Positions 45,837-53,674 of a stretch of 64,000 nt of DNA are shown piece by piece; position 1 is the first letter of the stretch; the number at the start of each line of letters is the position of its first letter. The position numbers and the translations under genes were made by a program. This stretch comes from a virus. The notes below the pieces were generated by a model. The model had not been told where the DNA came from. It worked only from the letters and a program-made list of their open reading frames with translations, and did not search any database. The stretch is from the IMG/VR virus record IMGVR_UViG_3300044691_000371, positions 1 through 64,000 of that record. One strand, given 5' to 3'.

Positions 45837-46427
45837 TTAAAGTTTAACCCTTTTGTTAGTTGGCATCCATGTTCTTGTGCTATGGTTTTTAAGGAACTTA
45901 TTAAATTCGTTTTCCTTTGCCTGTAATTCTTTATCGTAATCCCAATTTTCGCTTAATTTGTCTTGAAAAAGTTCTGAAATATTTATTTCGCCGAAGCTCG
46001 TTTCTTCACATAAAACTAATCTTAATTGATCGATAGTTATCCAATTATTAGAATTTTCAATATCGCTATTTAAATCTTCTAAATAATCTTCAATTTCGTC
46101 TTGGCTAAAAAAGTATTTATCATCGCTATCGTATAGATGAAGGCAAGCTTTACCGTCCCATTCAACTAATTTAAGCTTTTCGAAATTTTCAGCGTCTTTC
46201 TTATTTTGGCAATCGAAACAATATTTTTGATATGTATAATCTTTCTCAAATTCAATTCCGCAATCAATACAGTCTGCGTGTGTAGCTAATTGATCTTTAC
46301 TTATCCTATCAGCCCAATATGTTATCCCATTAGCTGTAAACGTGTTTTGTTCGCGTTTTTCTTTACCTTCAATAATATCTTTTAGATTTACTTTAGGATT
46401 TGGTTCTTTCAATTGTGAATTTTTCAT
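45837..46427 (-). CDS. Zinc-finger protein of unknown function
   Basis: The 196-residue protein has CIDCGIEFEKDYTYQKYCFDC near residues 56-76, a four-Cys zinc finger. A highly acidic region follows (SQDEIEDYLEDLNSDIENS) and a helical C-terminus. It is encoded next to the ParB-domain gene. Function unknown. Confidence 0.55.
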   Translation of the reverse strand: MKNSQLKEPNPKVNLKDIIEGKEKREQNTFTANGITYWADRISKDQLATHADCIDCGIEFEKDYTYQKYCFDCQNKKDAENFEKLKLVEWDGKACLHLYDSDDKYFFSQDEIEDYLEDLNSDIENSNNWITIDQLRLVLCEETSFGEINISELFQDKLSENWDYDKELQAKENEFNKFLKNHSTRTWMPTNKRVKL

Positions 46428-46431
46428 CTTC

Positions 46432-46983
46432 TTATTCTTTCGGTTTCTTTTTTCCTAACCAACAATTAAACCCCTCTTTTTTAAGTCTTTCGTATAAAAC
46501 TTCTTGGCTTGCAAGGCTATCAAATTCAACTGTTAACAAAATATGTTTCGGATTTGTGGCCTCAAAATTTACGCTTGTTGTTGCCTTTTCTGGTTCAGTT
46601 TCCCATAATCCAAATAACGATATATCGCCCCAATTTTCATTGAGTTGCGTCCAATCCCAATCACCACTATTAACATTATCGCGGATGGAGTACTCTTTTA
46701 GCTTCTCTACTGTCGTTTCGGGTGGCAATACAAAGCATAACACCTCTTTATATTTTAAGTCCTTATACAGCCCCAGACGTTGGTTACCAGCTATCACAAC
46801 ATAGTTATCTTCAAAAGGATAAACTAATAAGCATTTCCATTCGGCTATCTCCGGGCTTTCTACAATTGATTTTCGTAATGCATCTTTTGCGCCGCTCGTT
46901 ATCTTGCGTGGGTTTTTAGGCAATCCAGATATCTGCCCATTATTACCCTTTAGCTTAGATATTTTTATTAATTGTTGCTGCAT
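46432..46983 (-). CDS. ParB/Srx-fold (ParB N-terminal) domain protein
   Basis: About 183 residues from the ATG at 46983; an upstream start at 47001 is possible. KISKLKGNNGQISGLPKNPRKI followed by YVVIAGNQRLGLYKDL is the ParB N-terminal domain with its GNQR (GxxR) motif. In phages such domains often accompany DNA methylases and modification enzymes, and a CPPYY methyltransferase is encoded 7 kb upstream in transcription order. Plasmid-type partition is unlikely, as no ParA was seen. Confidence 0.7.
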   Translation of the reverse strand: MQQQLIKISKLKGNNGQISGLPKNPRKITSGAKDALRKSIVESPEIAEWKCLLVYPFEDNYVVIAGNQRLGLYKDLKYKEVLCFVLPPETTVEKLKEYSIRDNVNSGDWDWTQLNENWGDISLFGLWETEPEKATTSVNFEATNPKHILLTVEFDSLASQEVLYERLKKEGFNCWLGKKKPKE

Positions 46984-46984
46984 C

Positions 46985-47215
46985 TTAATTATAATTTTCA
47001 ATTTTGTTTAAAGGCTTAATTAAAAGCTTATGACGCTCTTTTTTGCCTTGTTTCATGAACTGATATTCGATTGAACCAACACAATAGGCAACCGAAGCAA
47101 ATAAGGTTGTAATTACAAATAACTCTCCTAAATCGGCCTGTTTTCCTATCGCTAAAACTGTAAACATTATCAGCAATGTTTTGCCAATGTACTTTATCGT
47201 AAAAATTATTTTCAT
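46985..47215 (-). CDS. Small membrane protein
   Basis: The 76-residue protein has two hydrophobic helices at about 8-28 and 30-50, then a charged C-terminus (QFMKQGKKERHKLL). Holin-like topology is possible; see the neighbouring membrane proteins. Confidence 0.5.
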   Translation of the reverse strand: MKIIFTIKYIGKTLLIMFTVLAIGKQADLGELFVITTLFASVAYCVGSIEYQFMKQGKKERHKLLIKPLNKIENYN

Positions 47216-47234
47216 TGCTTCAATAGTTTAATTG

Positions 47235-47501
47235 TTAGTTTTTACTTGCTGTTTTTGCTTTGGCCGGTTTAGCCTTTAATTTATTTTCAAAAATGATAGC
47301 TGATTGTTGGTAAATGCTGTCTAATTTATCGCGAAGTATTCCGTCAATATGCAGTTGGTGAAGATTTTGTTGGATAATCAATGAGTTTCGGTAAATGGTT
47401 TTTACCTCATTGGAATCAAATTTAATTGAATCGCGCTTAACCTGGGCTGTTACTGTGAATGTTAAAAGCAGGATAGTAAGTAATAGGATTGTTTTTTTCA
47501 T
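47235..47501 (-). CDS. Small periplasmic protein with signal peptide
   Basis: The 88-residue protein begins MKKTILLLTILLLTFTVTAQ, a signal peptide ending at a Gln as is common in Bacteroidetes. The rest is a single charged helix with an Ala/Lys-rich end. An outer-spanin-like role could be considered, but no lipobox is seen. Confidence 0.55.
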   Translation of the reverse strand: MKKTILLLTILLLTFTVTAQVKRDSIKFDSNEVKTIYRNSLIIQQNLHQLHIDGILRDKLDSIYQQSAIIFENKLKAKPAKAKTASKN

Positions 47502-47502
47502 A

Positions 47503-47940
47503 TTAATAATCGTTTATTTTTATTGTTTTACCTTCTTTTATTAATATACAGGGTTGCACTTCTTTGCCATTTATGGTATAAAATCCATCGATCAAGCTGA
47601 ATGAACCCCACGACGACTGCCAATACGGCGGCGTCATTTTAATAATATCTTTCTTTACTATTGTGATTTTCTTTCGCCAATCCCAATTTGAAGCCTCAAT
47701 ATAAGTTCTCTTTAAACCCTTGCATAGGTGTTTTTTATGACTGCCGATTTCAATCCATACAGAACAATTACATGTTTCTGTAACTATTTTATAAGATGTA
47801 CTGTCTTTGCCATCAAGTGAATAATACTTGGTAGTTGTATCTCGCCATTTTTCATACCCGCAGTATCTCCAATGTTGTTTTTGCCCAAAACAGCATATTG
47901 CCAATATCAGTAAAATGGTTGTTAATATGATTTTTTTCAT
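47503..47940 (-). CDS. Exported protein, possible lipoprotein
   Basis: 145 residues from the ATG at 47940 (MKKIILTTILLILAICCFGQ). The hydrophobic segment ends in ICCFGQ, so either of two Cys could be lipidated. Several further Cys and Trp residues follow (WRYCGYEKWRD, ETCNCSVWIE). An in-frame upstream Met at 47976 would hide the signal peptide and is rejected. Confidence 0.55.
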   Translation of the reverse strand: MKKIILTTILLILAICCFGQKQHWRYCGYEKWRDTTTKYYSLDGKDSTSYKIVTETCNCSVWIEIGSHKKHLCKGLKRTYIEASNWDWRKKITIVKKDIIKMTPPYWQSSWGSFSLIDGFYTINGKEVQPCILIKEGKTIKINDY

Positions 47941-47942
47941 GT

Positions 47943-48035
47943 TTAAAAGATTAAGTAAATCAATAAATAAAGGCAAATAGTTAATAAGCTACCAACTATA
48001 ATAGTTGAGGCCGCACATGTGTAGGGATGTTCCAT
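47943..48035 (-). CDS. Membrane mini-protein
   Basis: A 30-residue frame with a single transmembrane helix (STIIVGSLLTICLYLLIYLI). It overlaps its neighbours in a run of tiny membrane-protein frames. Accepted with caution. Confidence 0.4.
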   Translation of the reverse strand: MEHPYTCAASTIIVGSLLTICLYLLIYLIF

Positions 48036-48039
48036 ATCG

Positions 48040-48123
48040 TTAATAATTATGCGTTATCTGCTTATAAATCGCAATTACTACCAGGGTTATAGCCGCCAGT
48101 ATTAAAAAGTATTTTGGCTTCAT
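48040..48123 (-). CDS. Membrane mini-protein
   Basis: A 27-residue frame (MKPKYFLILAAITLVVIAIY...) with one transmembrane helix. Its ATG forms TAATG with the stop of the upstream gene, supporting translation. Confidence 0.45.
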   Translation of the reverse strand: MKPKYFLILAAITLVVIAIYKQITHNY

Positions 48124-48314
48124 TATTTTAATAGATCAATTCCAAAAATCATTTTATCTGGTACATGAAACATTTCTTTCCAGCTTAAAACAACGTCCTT
48201 TTTGTCAGTTTTCTCCTCAATTATCCAGGCAGGTATCCAACTTTTAAAATAAAGCTTTGCGCTTATTCCTGTTGATGTTACCTTGATAACGATCTTTTGC
48301 TGTGGTGTTTTCAC
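48123..48314 (-). CDS. Small hypothetical protein
   Basis: The 63-residue protein begins MKTPQQKIVIKVTSTGISAK and contains WIPAWIIEEKTDKKD. Function unknown. Confidence 0.5.
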   Translation of the reverse strand: MKTPQQKIVIKVTSTGISAKLYFKSWIPAWIIEEKTDKKDVVLSWKEMFHVPDKMIFGIDLLK

Positions 48315-48316
48315 TT

Positions 48317-48451
48317 TTAATATTTATCAAAGTGGATAACTCCGAAATGAGCCATAGTAATTAGTGTAATAATAATTATTATCATGCCAATGATAAATAC
48401 CCTTATTTGGGTCTTGTTGTCTGCGTTTTGTAATTTGTTAATTGTTTTCAT
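48317..48451 (-). CDS. Membrane mini-protein
   Basis: A 44-residue frame (MKTINKLQNADNKTQIRVFI...) with one strongly hydrophobic helix (IGMIIIIITLITM). First gene after the promoter at 48554-48587. Confidence 0.5.
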   Translation of the reverse strand: MKTINKLQNADNKTQIRVFIIGMIIIIITLITMAHFGVIHFDKY

Positions 48452-48487
48452 GATGTAATATTTTAAAATTGTTGTTTGCTTTTAGAA

Positions 48488-48532
48488 ATAGTACGCTGCA
48501 CTTGCTTTTTATTGCCGGACTTCCGCGTACTA
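48488..48532 (-). other. Long hairpin in the 5' leader
   Basis: TAGTACGC and GCGTACTA form a perfect 8-bp inverted repeat around 28 bases that include GGAAGTCCGG. It lies between the promoter at 48554 and the first gene at 48451, so it would be a structured leader. Confidence 0.45.
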
Positions 48533-48553
48533 TCTTTTATTCTTTGTTTTACG

Positions 48554-48585
48554 AATCAAATGTATAAATAGTTTTCGTAATTGCA
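48554..48585 (-). promoter_or_regulatory. Phage-family promoter (GTTTG-N19-TACATTTG)
   Basis: GTTTG and TACATTTG lie 19 bases apart on the minus strand, with the AAAATAAAGTTTGCAA block. It drives the run of small membrane-protein genes. Confidence 0.75.
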
Positions 48586-48589
48586 AACT

Positions 48590-48760
48590 TTATTTTAAAA
48601 TATTATGATTTTTTATTTCCAGATGGAATAATGTTTCGTTTTCACTGAAATTTTGAAGTTTTTTATTTTCACCTGAAAATAGAAAATGATAGGTATTACT
48701 GAATTTAAAGGGGTCTTCCCAATCAAGTTTTAACTTGCTATCAATATATTCGTTGCTCAA
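48590..48760 (-). CDS. Small hypothetical protein (TTG start)
   Basis: A 56-residue frame starts at a TTG overlapping the TGA of the upstream gene (TTGA). It reads well (SNEYIDSKLKLDWEDPFKFS...). No ATG is available. Function unknown. Confidence 0.45.
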   Translation of the reverse strand: MSNEYIDSKLKLDWEDPFKFSNTYHFLFSGENKKLQNFSENETLFHLEIKNHNILK

Positions 48761-48912
48761 AATCCTAACTCCTTTTCATCGATAAATTCAGTGATGATAT
48801 ATCCTTTGTCTGAATCGTTAGCTATAATTAAGTTATTAGAATAGCCTTTTTTTTCGATATTTATTAAGTCTTGCTCCTGAATATCTTCAACGTTTAATTT
48901 AGGTTCTTCCAT
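48757..48912 (-). CDS. Small acidic protein
   Basis: A 51-residue frame (MEEPKLNVEDIQEQDLINIE...). It overlaps the next gene as described there. Function unknown. Confidence 0.5.
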   Translation of the reverse strand: MEEPKLNVEDIQEQDLINIEKKGYSNNLIIANDSDKGYIITEFIDEKELGF

Positions 48913-48914
48913 AA

Positions 48915-49136
48915 TTAATTAAATATAAAAACTTCTTTATTCTGCTGCTTAAACTCTCTTTCGCGTATTCCTGATGCTAATTTTAAATAAACCTGCTTAT
49001 TATCTATTGTCGATGTAAAATATATTTCCTAGGCAATATCTTCAATCTCAAAACATTTTTCAATTGGCTTAGTAGGTTTGTGTTTAATCCTTTTGCCGTC
49101 TTGATATTGGATTAGTCTATTTCTGTGATCTTTCAT
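48915..49136 (-). pseudogene. Short gene with an in-frame TAG
   Basis: From the ATG at 49136 the frame gives 35 residues (MKDHRNRLIQYQDGKRIKHK...) and meets TAG at 49031-49029. It then continues in the same frame for 37 codons (EIYFTSTIDNKQVYLKLASG...) to TAA at 48915. The whole reads as one 73-residue gene. Interruption by mutation or readthrough are both possible. Confidence 0.5.
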
Positions 49137-49139
49137 AGC

Positions 49140-49421
49140 TTATTTGTGTGCTTCAATAAATTGGTCAAGTTTAAACTTTTTAGGATTCCAAAGTACGTTT
49201 TTATAAATGTACATGCAATCATTTAATGCAGTTGTCATGCAATATGATAAGTCTAAAACCGGCTTTTGTCTCTTTACGCTTTCTTCCCAATTTAGACATG
49301 CTACAAGTTTTTCACCTTTGTATTCTACCCAATTCATTGAAGGGCAATCATCTGGTAACCAATGTGGCGGTTTCCAATTTTCAAAGTTAAGATCAAAATT
49401 TTCTATCTCTTTATTTGTCAT
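49140..49421 (-). CDS. Hypothetical protein
   Basis: The 93-residue, Trp-rich protein contains NWKPPHWLPDDCPSMNWVEY. Function unknown. It overlaps the upstream gene by 11 bases. Confidence 0.5.
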   Translation of the reverse strand: MTNKEIENFDLNFENWKPPHWLPDDCPSMNWVEYKGEKLVACLNWEESVKRQKPVLDLSYCMTTALNDCMYIYKNVLWNPKKFKLDQFIEAHK

Positions 49422-49653
49422 CTTGAGGGTGTTTATTTAAACCTGCTGCTTCCATTGCTCTATAAAGTTCAATTATTGCTTTTCTAACACGTTCATGTTT
49501 ATTTGTATTTCCTCCGCTCATAGCAAATCTACAGGCAAGTTTTTTAAACTTTGGTTGACTTTCCATAAGGATAATATACGGATCGCTATTACCGCCCCAT
49601 TCCATCCAAAAATGACAATCAGTTATATCGCAATCATCTGTTAGTAATGCCAT
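49411..49653 (-). CDS. Hypothetical protein
   Basis: The 80-residue protein has an N-terminal Cys/His cluster (DDCDITDCHFWMEWGG) and a helical C-terminus (KHERVRKAIIELYRAMEAAG). Function unknown. Confidence 0.5.
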   Translation of the reverse strand: MALLTDDCDITDCHFWMEWGGNSDPYIILMESQPKFKKLACRFAMSGGNTNKHERVRKAIIELYRAMEAAGLNKHPQDDK

Positions 49654-49654
49654 T

Positions 49655-50251
49655 TTATTTCCAAGTTAAGTTTAAATATGAATATGCTTTAATTAATTCC
49701 TTATCGGTTAAAAACTCTTTTATCTTCTCAAAGCGATTTAAAGCGATTTGATACACTTTCATTTTTGACCGTGTATTTGCATCTGAATCATATTTATCAT
49801 GGCACTGGCAGCCTCCTAAGAATCCTGCACCCATAAATAAGATATTATCTTCATTCATTGCTATCGATTTGAAATTGCATTTTTCAAGAATATGGGCGCA
49901 GCAGCTTCTCTTCGCAAACTTATTAAATGCTTGTAATGGTTGTCCGCAGTTTTCGCAATTATAAGGCATTCTTAAAGCTATTCGGCTATAAAATTCATCC
50001 AGTTTTTGCTTATCAGTCTTTTCTTTTTCGGTTAAAACTTTAGGCTTACTTGTGATAGTTGAACGTCCCTTATTTACCTGTTTTAAAGCTTCACGTTCAA
50101 TCCAAACAAATTCGTCACCTTTAGTTACATCTCTTGTTTTTTGATAGCATACAAACACACAATCGCCGTTCTGATCGAGTTCTACCCAGACAGGTATTCC
50201 ATTTGCTGAAAGCTCTGTTCCACGTTTATATTTGGTTACTTGTGTTATCAC
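49655..50251 (-). CDS. Zinc-binding protein, NinG/HNH-like
   Basis: The 198-residue protein has CENCGQPL and, after a basic stretch, SCCAHILEKCNFKS and GCQCHDKYD, a Cys/His distribution like NinG-type recombination proteins or degenerate HNH folds. The C-terminus is helical. Recombination or DNA repair is a guess from the metal-site layout. Confidence 0.45.
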   Translation of the reverse strand: MITQVTKYKRGTELSANGIPVWVELDQNGDCVFVCYQKTRDVTKGDEFVWIEREALKQVNKGRSTITSKPKVLTEKEKTDKQKLDEFYSRIALRMPYNCENCGQPLQAFNKFAKRSCCAHILEKCNFKSIAMNEDNILFMGAGFLGGCQCHDKYDSDANTRSKMKVYQIALNRFEKIKEFLTDKELIKAYSYLNLTWK

Positions 50252-50424
50252 CTTGTTAACTTTTTTATAAAATCCTTAATTAAATCGCCGTTAATGAATG
50301 ATTTGCTACCTCCTGCATAATCTTCATCAAAAATCTCATTTGCGTGAAGTTTATCTTTATAATTTTTTATATCTTTTTCAAGCATCAATAAAGCATCTTC
50401 ATATCTTACTCTTTGGTTTTTCAT
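50248..50424 (-). CDS. Small hypothetical protein
   Basis: A 58-residue, helical frame (MKNQRVRYEDALLMLEKDIK...), overlapping the neighbours by four bases each. Function unknown. Confidence 0.55.
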   Translation of the reverse strand: MKNQRVRYEDALLMLEKDIKNYKDKLHANEIFDEDYAGGSKSFINGDLIKDFIKKLTR

Positions 50425-50615
50425 ACCTTGTAAACTATTCCTTTCTGGTCAAGTATCCAGCTTTCTATTTCCGCTTGCTTTGTGGCTGGATTGTACCCAA
50501 AAAATGTAGTTTCAGGCACATAAAAAGTTCCTTGATCTTTAATGTGTAAAACCCTTGAATTACCGTACTTTACAGGCTTTTCAAGTAATGTTATCTTAGC
50601 TTTATTGCTCATCAA
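50421..50615 (-). CDS. Small hypothetical protein
   Basis: The 64-residue, beta-rich protein contains TFYVPETTFFGYNPATKQAE. Overlaps both neighbours by four bases. Function unknown. Confidence 0.5.
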   Translation of the reverse strand: MMSNKAKITLLEKPVKYGNSRVLHIKDQGTFYVPETTFFGYNPATKQAEIESWILDQKGIVYKV

Positions 50616-50791
50616 TATCTCCCTTTATAATTAACTGAATCGCCGTATTTAGCTACTAAAATCCCTCTGTTAGCATTCTGGTCGATGCAAACCGGCGTTC
50701 CAAACTTTGCCCAGGCTTCCCAATATTTTGCTTTCTTTTTTGGGTGAAGTTGCTTAAAGGCTATCTTCTCTGTCTGATTGTATGTTTTCAT
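50612..50791 (-). CDS. Small basic protein
   Basis: A 59-residue frame (MKTYNQTEKIAFKQLHPKKK...) followed by AKYWEAWAKFGTPVCIDQNA. Overlaps TGATG with the downstream gene. Function unknown. Confidence 0.55.
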   Translation of the reverse strand: MKTYNQTEKIAFKQLHPKKKAKYWEAWAKFGTPVCIDQNANRGILVAKYGDSVNYKGRY

Positions 50792-50897
50792 CGTTCATCC
50801 AGTTTGGCTCGCTGTTATCAAAATATGATTTATTAAAACCTTTGCGAATCTGATTCACAAAAAGTATAAGTAAAATGAGTAAGGCTAAATTTATCAT
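50754..50897 (-). CDS. Small membrane protein
   Basis: A 47-residue frame (MINLALLILLILFVNQIRKG...) with one N-terminal transmembrane helix and an acidic tail. It overlaps the TAGT gene stop by four bases. Confidence 0.5.
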   Translation of the reverse strand: MINLALLILLILFVNQIRKGFNKSYFDNSEPNWMNDENIQSDREDSL

Positions 50898-51751
50898 GGT
50901 TTTTTATGTTTTTCGTTAATTATCATTGGGGTTGTGTTTACCCATTTTATTGAATGATGTATTCGAGGATGATTGCTGTTCATCATTGATACCTTTACCC
51001 CGGACGGATGCATCATAACAGTTGTAAACGCTTTACAGTATGTTCCAAATCTTAAATACATATCCGTAATGCCTGATTTGTTTGATTGTGTTGCGGTTTG
51101 ATTTAAGGCAACAAAGCAGATATTTAAAAACATATCGCCCCGGCTACCTAATGTTATATAAGTGTTCACATCTTCGTTCATTGCACCGATAAAATTAAAC
51201 GGCCTTTCAGTTGAGCAAAAAAATGAGTTCATACACTTTCTTTTCGGAAATCTGTATAGTTGTTTCCCGTTATCAAATCCGCCTATGAAGTCTCCGTTTT
51301 GAGCAAATGCAATAGATAAAAAGTTGTTTTGTTTGTAATAATCTAACAGTAACTTAAACATTTTATCTAAGTTTTTTATGATAAAAAGGCTATTATTTGT
51401 TTCGACTAATTTATATCTAAAGTCGGTATAGTCGTCGTCTAATTGAACAAAATAAGTAATTCCTAATTCTTTAGCTATTTCAAAACATGCATTTCGTGCG
51501 TGTGTTATAGTTCGGAGTTCATCGAAATTATTTCCTTCGTCAACTTTATCAGCATGATATTTTTTATCGAAAATCTTTACATTTTCAATCCCAAAACTTT
51601 TTATGTATTCATCGACTTTTTTATCTTCATTGTCAACTATGAAAAATATTCTGCCTGTATAACCGCATTTTTTTAAAGTAGGTAAGGTCTTAATATTATG
51701 TGGCCTCCCGTGTGTTAAAATGAAAACTGCAAAGTCGTTATTCTGCTCCAT
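50894..51751 (-). CDS. TAGT-like glycosyltransferase (DNA hypermodification)
   Basis: 285 residues from the ATG at 51751. The opening FAVFILTHGRPHNIKTLPTL, then GRIFFIVDNEDKKVDEYIKS, FDKKYHADKVDEGNN, HARNACFEIAKELG and YFVQLDDDYTDF follow the motif order of TET/JBP-associated glycosyltransferases, which are linked to modified bases in phage DNA. LDDD is the metal site. Neighbours encode a CPPYY DNA methyltransferase and a DUF5131-like protein, supporting base modification. I recognise the family by pattern only; no TET/JBP oxygenase is in the window. Confidence 0.65.
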   Translation of the reverse strand: MEQNNDFAVFILTHGRPHNIKTLPTLKKCGYTGRIFFIVDNEDKKVDEYIKSFGIENVKIFDKKYHADKVDEGNNFDELRTITHARNACFEIAKELGITYFVQLDDDYTDFRYKLVETNNSLFIIKNLDKMFKLLLDYYKQNNFLSIAFAQNGDFIGGFDNGKQLYRFPKRKCMNSFFCSTERPFNFIGAMNEDVNTYITLGSRGDMFLNICFVALNQTATQSNKSGITDMYLRFGTYCKAFTTVMMHPSGVKVSMMNSNHPRIHHSIKWVNTTPMIINEKHKKP

Positions 51752-52139
51752 ATTCTTCCATGTATTGCGACTTAATATCATCACACAATCTTATATATCC
51801 GTATTCGATTGCCTTATTAAAATCAATTATTACAAGTGCTGAACGTTCCATTAAGTGTTGCATTTCTTTACTTGAATGAGCGTAATAATCAGCAATCTTT
51901 TCGTAGTGAAAAACGTTATGCCTTTTTGCCGCTTCTATCAAAAATGTTTTTTCATCTTCGCTAACATTTGAAGTCTGAATTTCCCTGATTATACGCTTTG
52001 TTTTGCTATCTTCTAAAAGTTCTAAAAGATGTGGCTTTACGTTTTTAGGTTCGTAAATCGGTGCTTCAATCTTTGATGAATACTTTTTATCTTCTTCTTT
52101 TTCAAGATGATCGTTACCGAATAAATTAACTTGCTTCAT
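51738..52139 (-). CDS. Conserved phage protein of the modification cluster
   Basis: About 133 residues from the ATG at 52139. Contains VKPHLLELLEDSKTKRIIRE, DEKTFLIEAAKRHNVFHYE and YYAHSSKEMQHLMERSALVI, a block I associate with uncharacterised phage proteins encoded near methylases. It overlaps the TAGT start. An earlier start at 52199 is possible. Function unknown. Confidence 0.55.
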   Translation of the reverse strand: MKQVNLFGNDHLEKEEDKKYSSKIEAPIYEPKNVKPHLLELLEDSKTKRIIREIQTSNVSEDEKTFLIEAAKRHNVFHYEKIADYYAHSSKEMQHLMERSALVIIDFNKAIEYGYIRLCDDIKSQYMEEYGAE

Positions 52140-52143
52140 ATTT

Positions 52144-52416
52144 TTATTTAACATATATCGTACTGAACGGCCACGATTCTGTTTTGCCATCTCTTTCAAC
52201 TATCACAGAACTTGCTGAATATTTCCCTATGCCAGTTATATCCATTTTAACCTCACCTATTGTCCATGATTTTAAAGTTGCTTCGATCAAAGGTGTGCGG
52301 TAATTTCTTTCGCAATAAACTTGCATCCCATCAAATAGTTCACCGCCATTATGATGAAATATAGCTAATGATTTGAGGTTTTTTCTATCTGGAAAGGTTA
52401 CTTCTTGGTATTCCAT
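52144..52416 (-). CDS. Hypothetical protein
   Basis: The 90-residue, beta-rich protein contains VYCERNYRTPLIEATLKSWT. First gene after the promoter at 52448-52480. Function unknown. Confidence 0.5.
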   Translation of the reverse strand: MEYQEVTFPDRKNLKSLAIFHHNGGELFDGMQVYCERNYRTPLIEATLKSWTIGEVKMDITGIGKYSASSVIVERDGKTESWPFSTIYVK

Positions 52417-52447
52417 TTTCTTTAATTTTTAGTTCTGTAAATGTATA

Positions 52448-52480
52448 GTTTAGTTTTTGTATTTACAAACTATTTAATAT
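52448..52480 (-). promoter_or_regulatory. Phage-family promoter (GTTTG-N20-TACATTTA)
   Basis: On the minus strand GTTTG lies 20 bases from TACATTTA, with the AAATACAAAAACTA block. The last -7 base is A rather than G. Drives the 52416 gene and probably the TAGT gene. Confidence 0.55.
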
Positions 52481-52486
52481 AATTAT

Positions 52487-52840
52487 TTATGCAACTTGTA
52501 GGTTTTTTTCTTTTTTAAGTTTGTTGATTAGTCCTAAAACTCTTTTTTGATCTGTTTCGTCAAGTTGCAAAACGGCATGTATTATTTCTTCGAGCTTATC
52601 AACTTCGTCGTCTGGCGTTTTTAAATCAACTCCTATTCGTTTCAAATCTACTGCTATGAAATTAATATATTTTGTGACAATGTTACAAGCTTCTGTAGTT
52701 TTTGTCTGTTTGCTTTTTTCTCCTTTTATTCCTAACTCAAATAATTCACTTAACCCAAATGCGTACTCTGAAAATATCTTTCCTGATATATAGGCTCCAG
52801 CACAGTAATGAAACCTTTCCATAAGTTTTTCGTAGTCCAT
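52487..52840 (-). CDS. Hypothetical protein
   Basis: The 117-residue helical protein begins MDYEKLMERFHYCAGAYISG. Its ATG lies directly after the stop of the DUF5131-like gene. Function unknown. Confidence 0.5.
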   Translation of the reverse strand: MDYEKLMERFHYCAGAYISGKIFSEYAFGLSELFELGIKGEKSKQTKTTEACNIVTKYINFIAVDLKRIGVDLKTPDDEVDKLEEIIHAVLQLDETDQKRVLGLINKLKKEKNLQVA

Positions 52841-53674
52841 TTATTTCTTTTTGAATAAGTCTAACTGCTTTATAATTCCAGGTTTATCAGGATATAATTG
52901 TTTTTCAGGTTTGATATTTAAGCCACACATTTCTTGGCATGTTGAACATTTTCCAAAATATGTTTTAGGATTAAATTTACTCATTAAAGTGTTTTTACCT
53001 AAAAACTTTGACTTTTTTACGTTAATTATTCCGTTTGTAACAAGTTCATTATGTGGATTAACTCTTAAAACCGTGTCTAACGTAGCTTCGTTTTTAAACA
53101 GTTCTGATTGAACTTTAGCTAACTTATGGCCTATTTCATTATCCATATTAAAATCAGCTGATACAACCCTTAAAACTGACTTACAATAGCTTTTAATCCT
53201 ATTATATTGCTCAATGCTATTTTTCAATAATTCCGGCTTATCAAGTGCTGAAACACTTGTGTTGATACAAACGTTTATTGTACTTAAAAACTGTAAATGT
53301 TCATCAGTTAAGTTGGTCCAGTGCTTTGTTATTATTACAATTTCCTTGTTTGCGTGACAAATTATTTTACAAATATTAATCGTATGCTCCCAGTTTTCTG
53401 ATGGGTCGCCACTACATCCTATCCTAACAAAATCAAGTTTTATTTTACTTATTTGCTGTATAACCTGTCTTTCGTGCCTTTTATTGTCGAAATATCTTAA
53501 TACTGTTTTGCTGAAATCGTACCCGTATAATTTAGCTGATTTTGCTGCGTAACAGTCATTATAACAGCCACCTTTTTCATTTGACATTCCACTTTCACAA
53601 CCAATTGTAGTGTCTAAGCAGTAAACGCCACGGTCATTTTTAGATAAGGCTATTCGACTTGAATAAAGTTTCAT
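52841..53674 (-). CDS. DUF5131/radical-SAM-like cysteine protein
   Basis: The 277-residue protein has TTIGCESGMSNEKGGCYNDC at about 22-41 followed by YAAKSA, matching the GC...GCxxCYA start of DUF5131 (phage Gp37/Gp68) proteins, relatives of radical SAM enzymes. VRIGCSGDPSENW and IVIITKHW follow as in a TIM-barrel. A second cluster CSTCQEMC lies near residue 245. It overlaps the methyltransferase stop by four bases. Likely part of the DNA-modification set; reaction unknown. Confidence 0.6.
   Translation of the reverse strand: MKLYSSRIALSKNDRGVYCLDTTIGCESGMSNEKGGCYNDCYAAKSAKLYGYDFSKTVLRYFDNKRHERQVIQQISKIKLDFVRIGCSGDPSENWEHTINICKIICHANKEIVIITKHWTNLTDEHLQFLSTINVCINTSVSALDKPELLKNSIEQYNRIKSYCKSVLRVVSADFNMDNEIGHKLAKVQSELFKNEATLDTVLRVNPHNELVTNGIINVKKSKFLGKNTLMSKFNPKTYFGKCSTCQEMCGLNIKPEKQLYPDKPGIIKQLDLFKKK

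Noticed and set aside
46432-46983. Plasmid-type partition system.
   Set aside because: Only a ParB N-terminal domain is present, without ParA or clear centromere repeats.
36982-49136. Stop-codon reassignment in the whole phage.
   Set aside because: TAA, TAG and TGA all end many clear genes here; only two short genes show in-frame stops, one TAA and one TAG.
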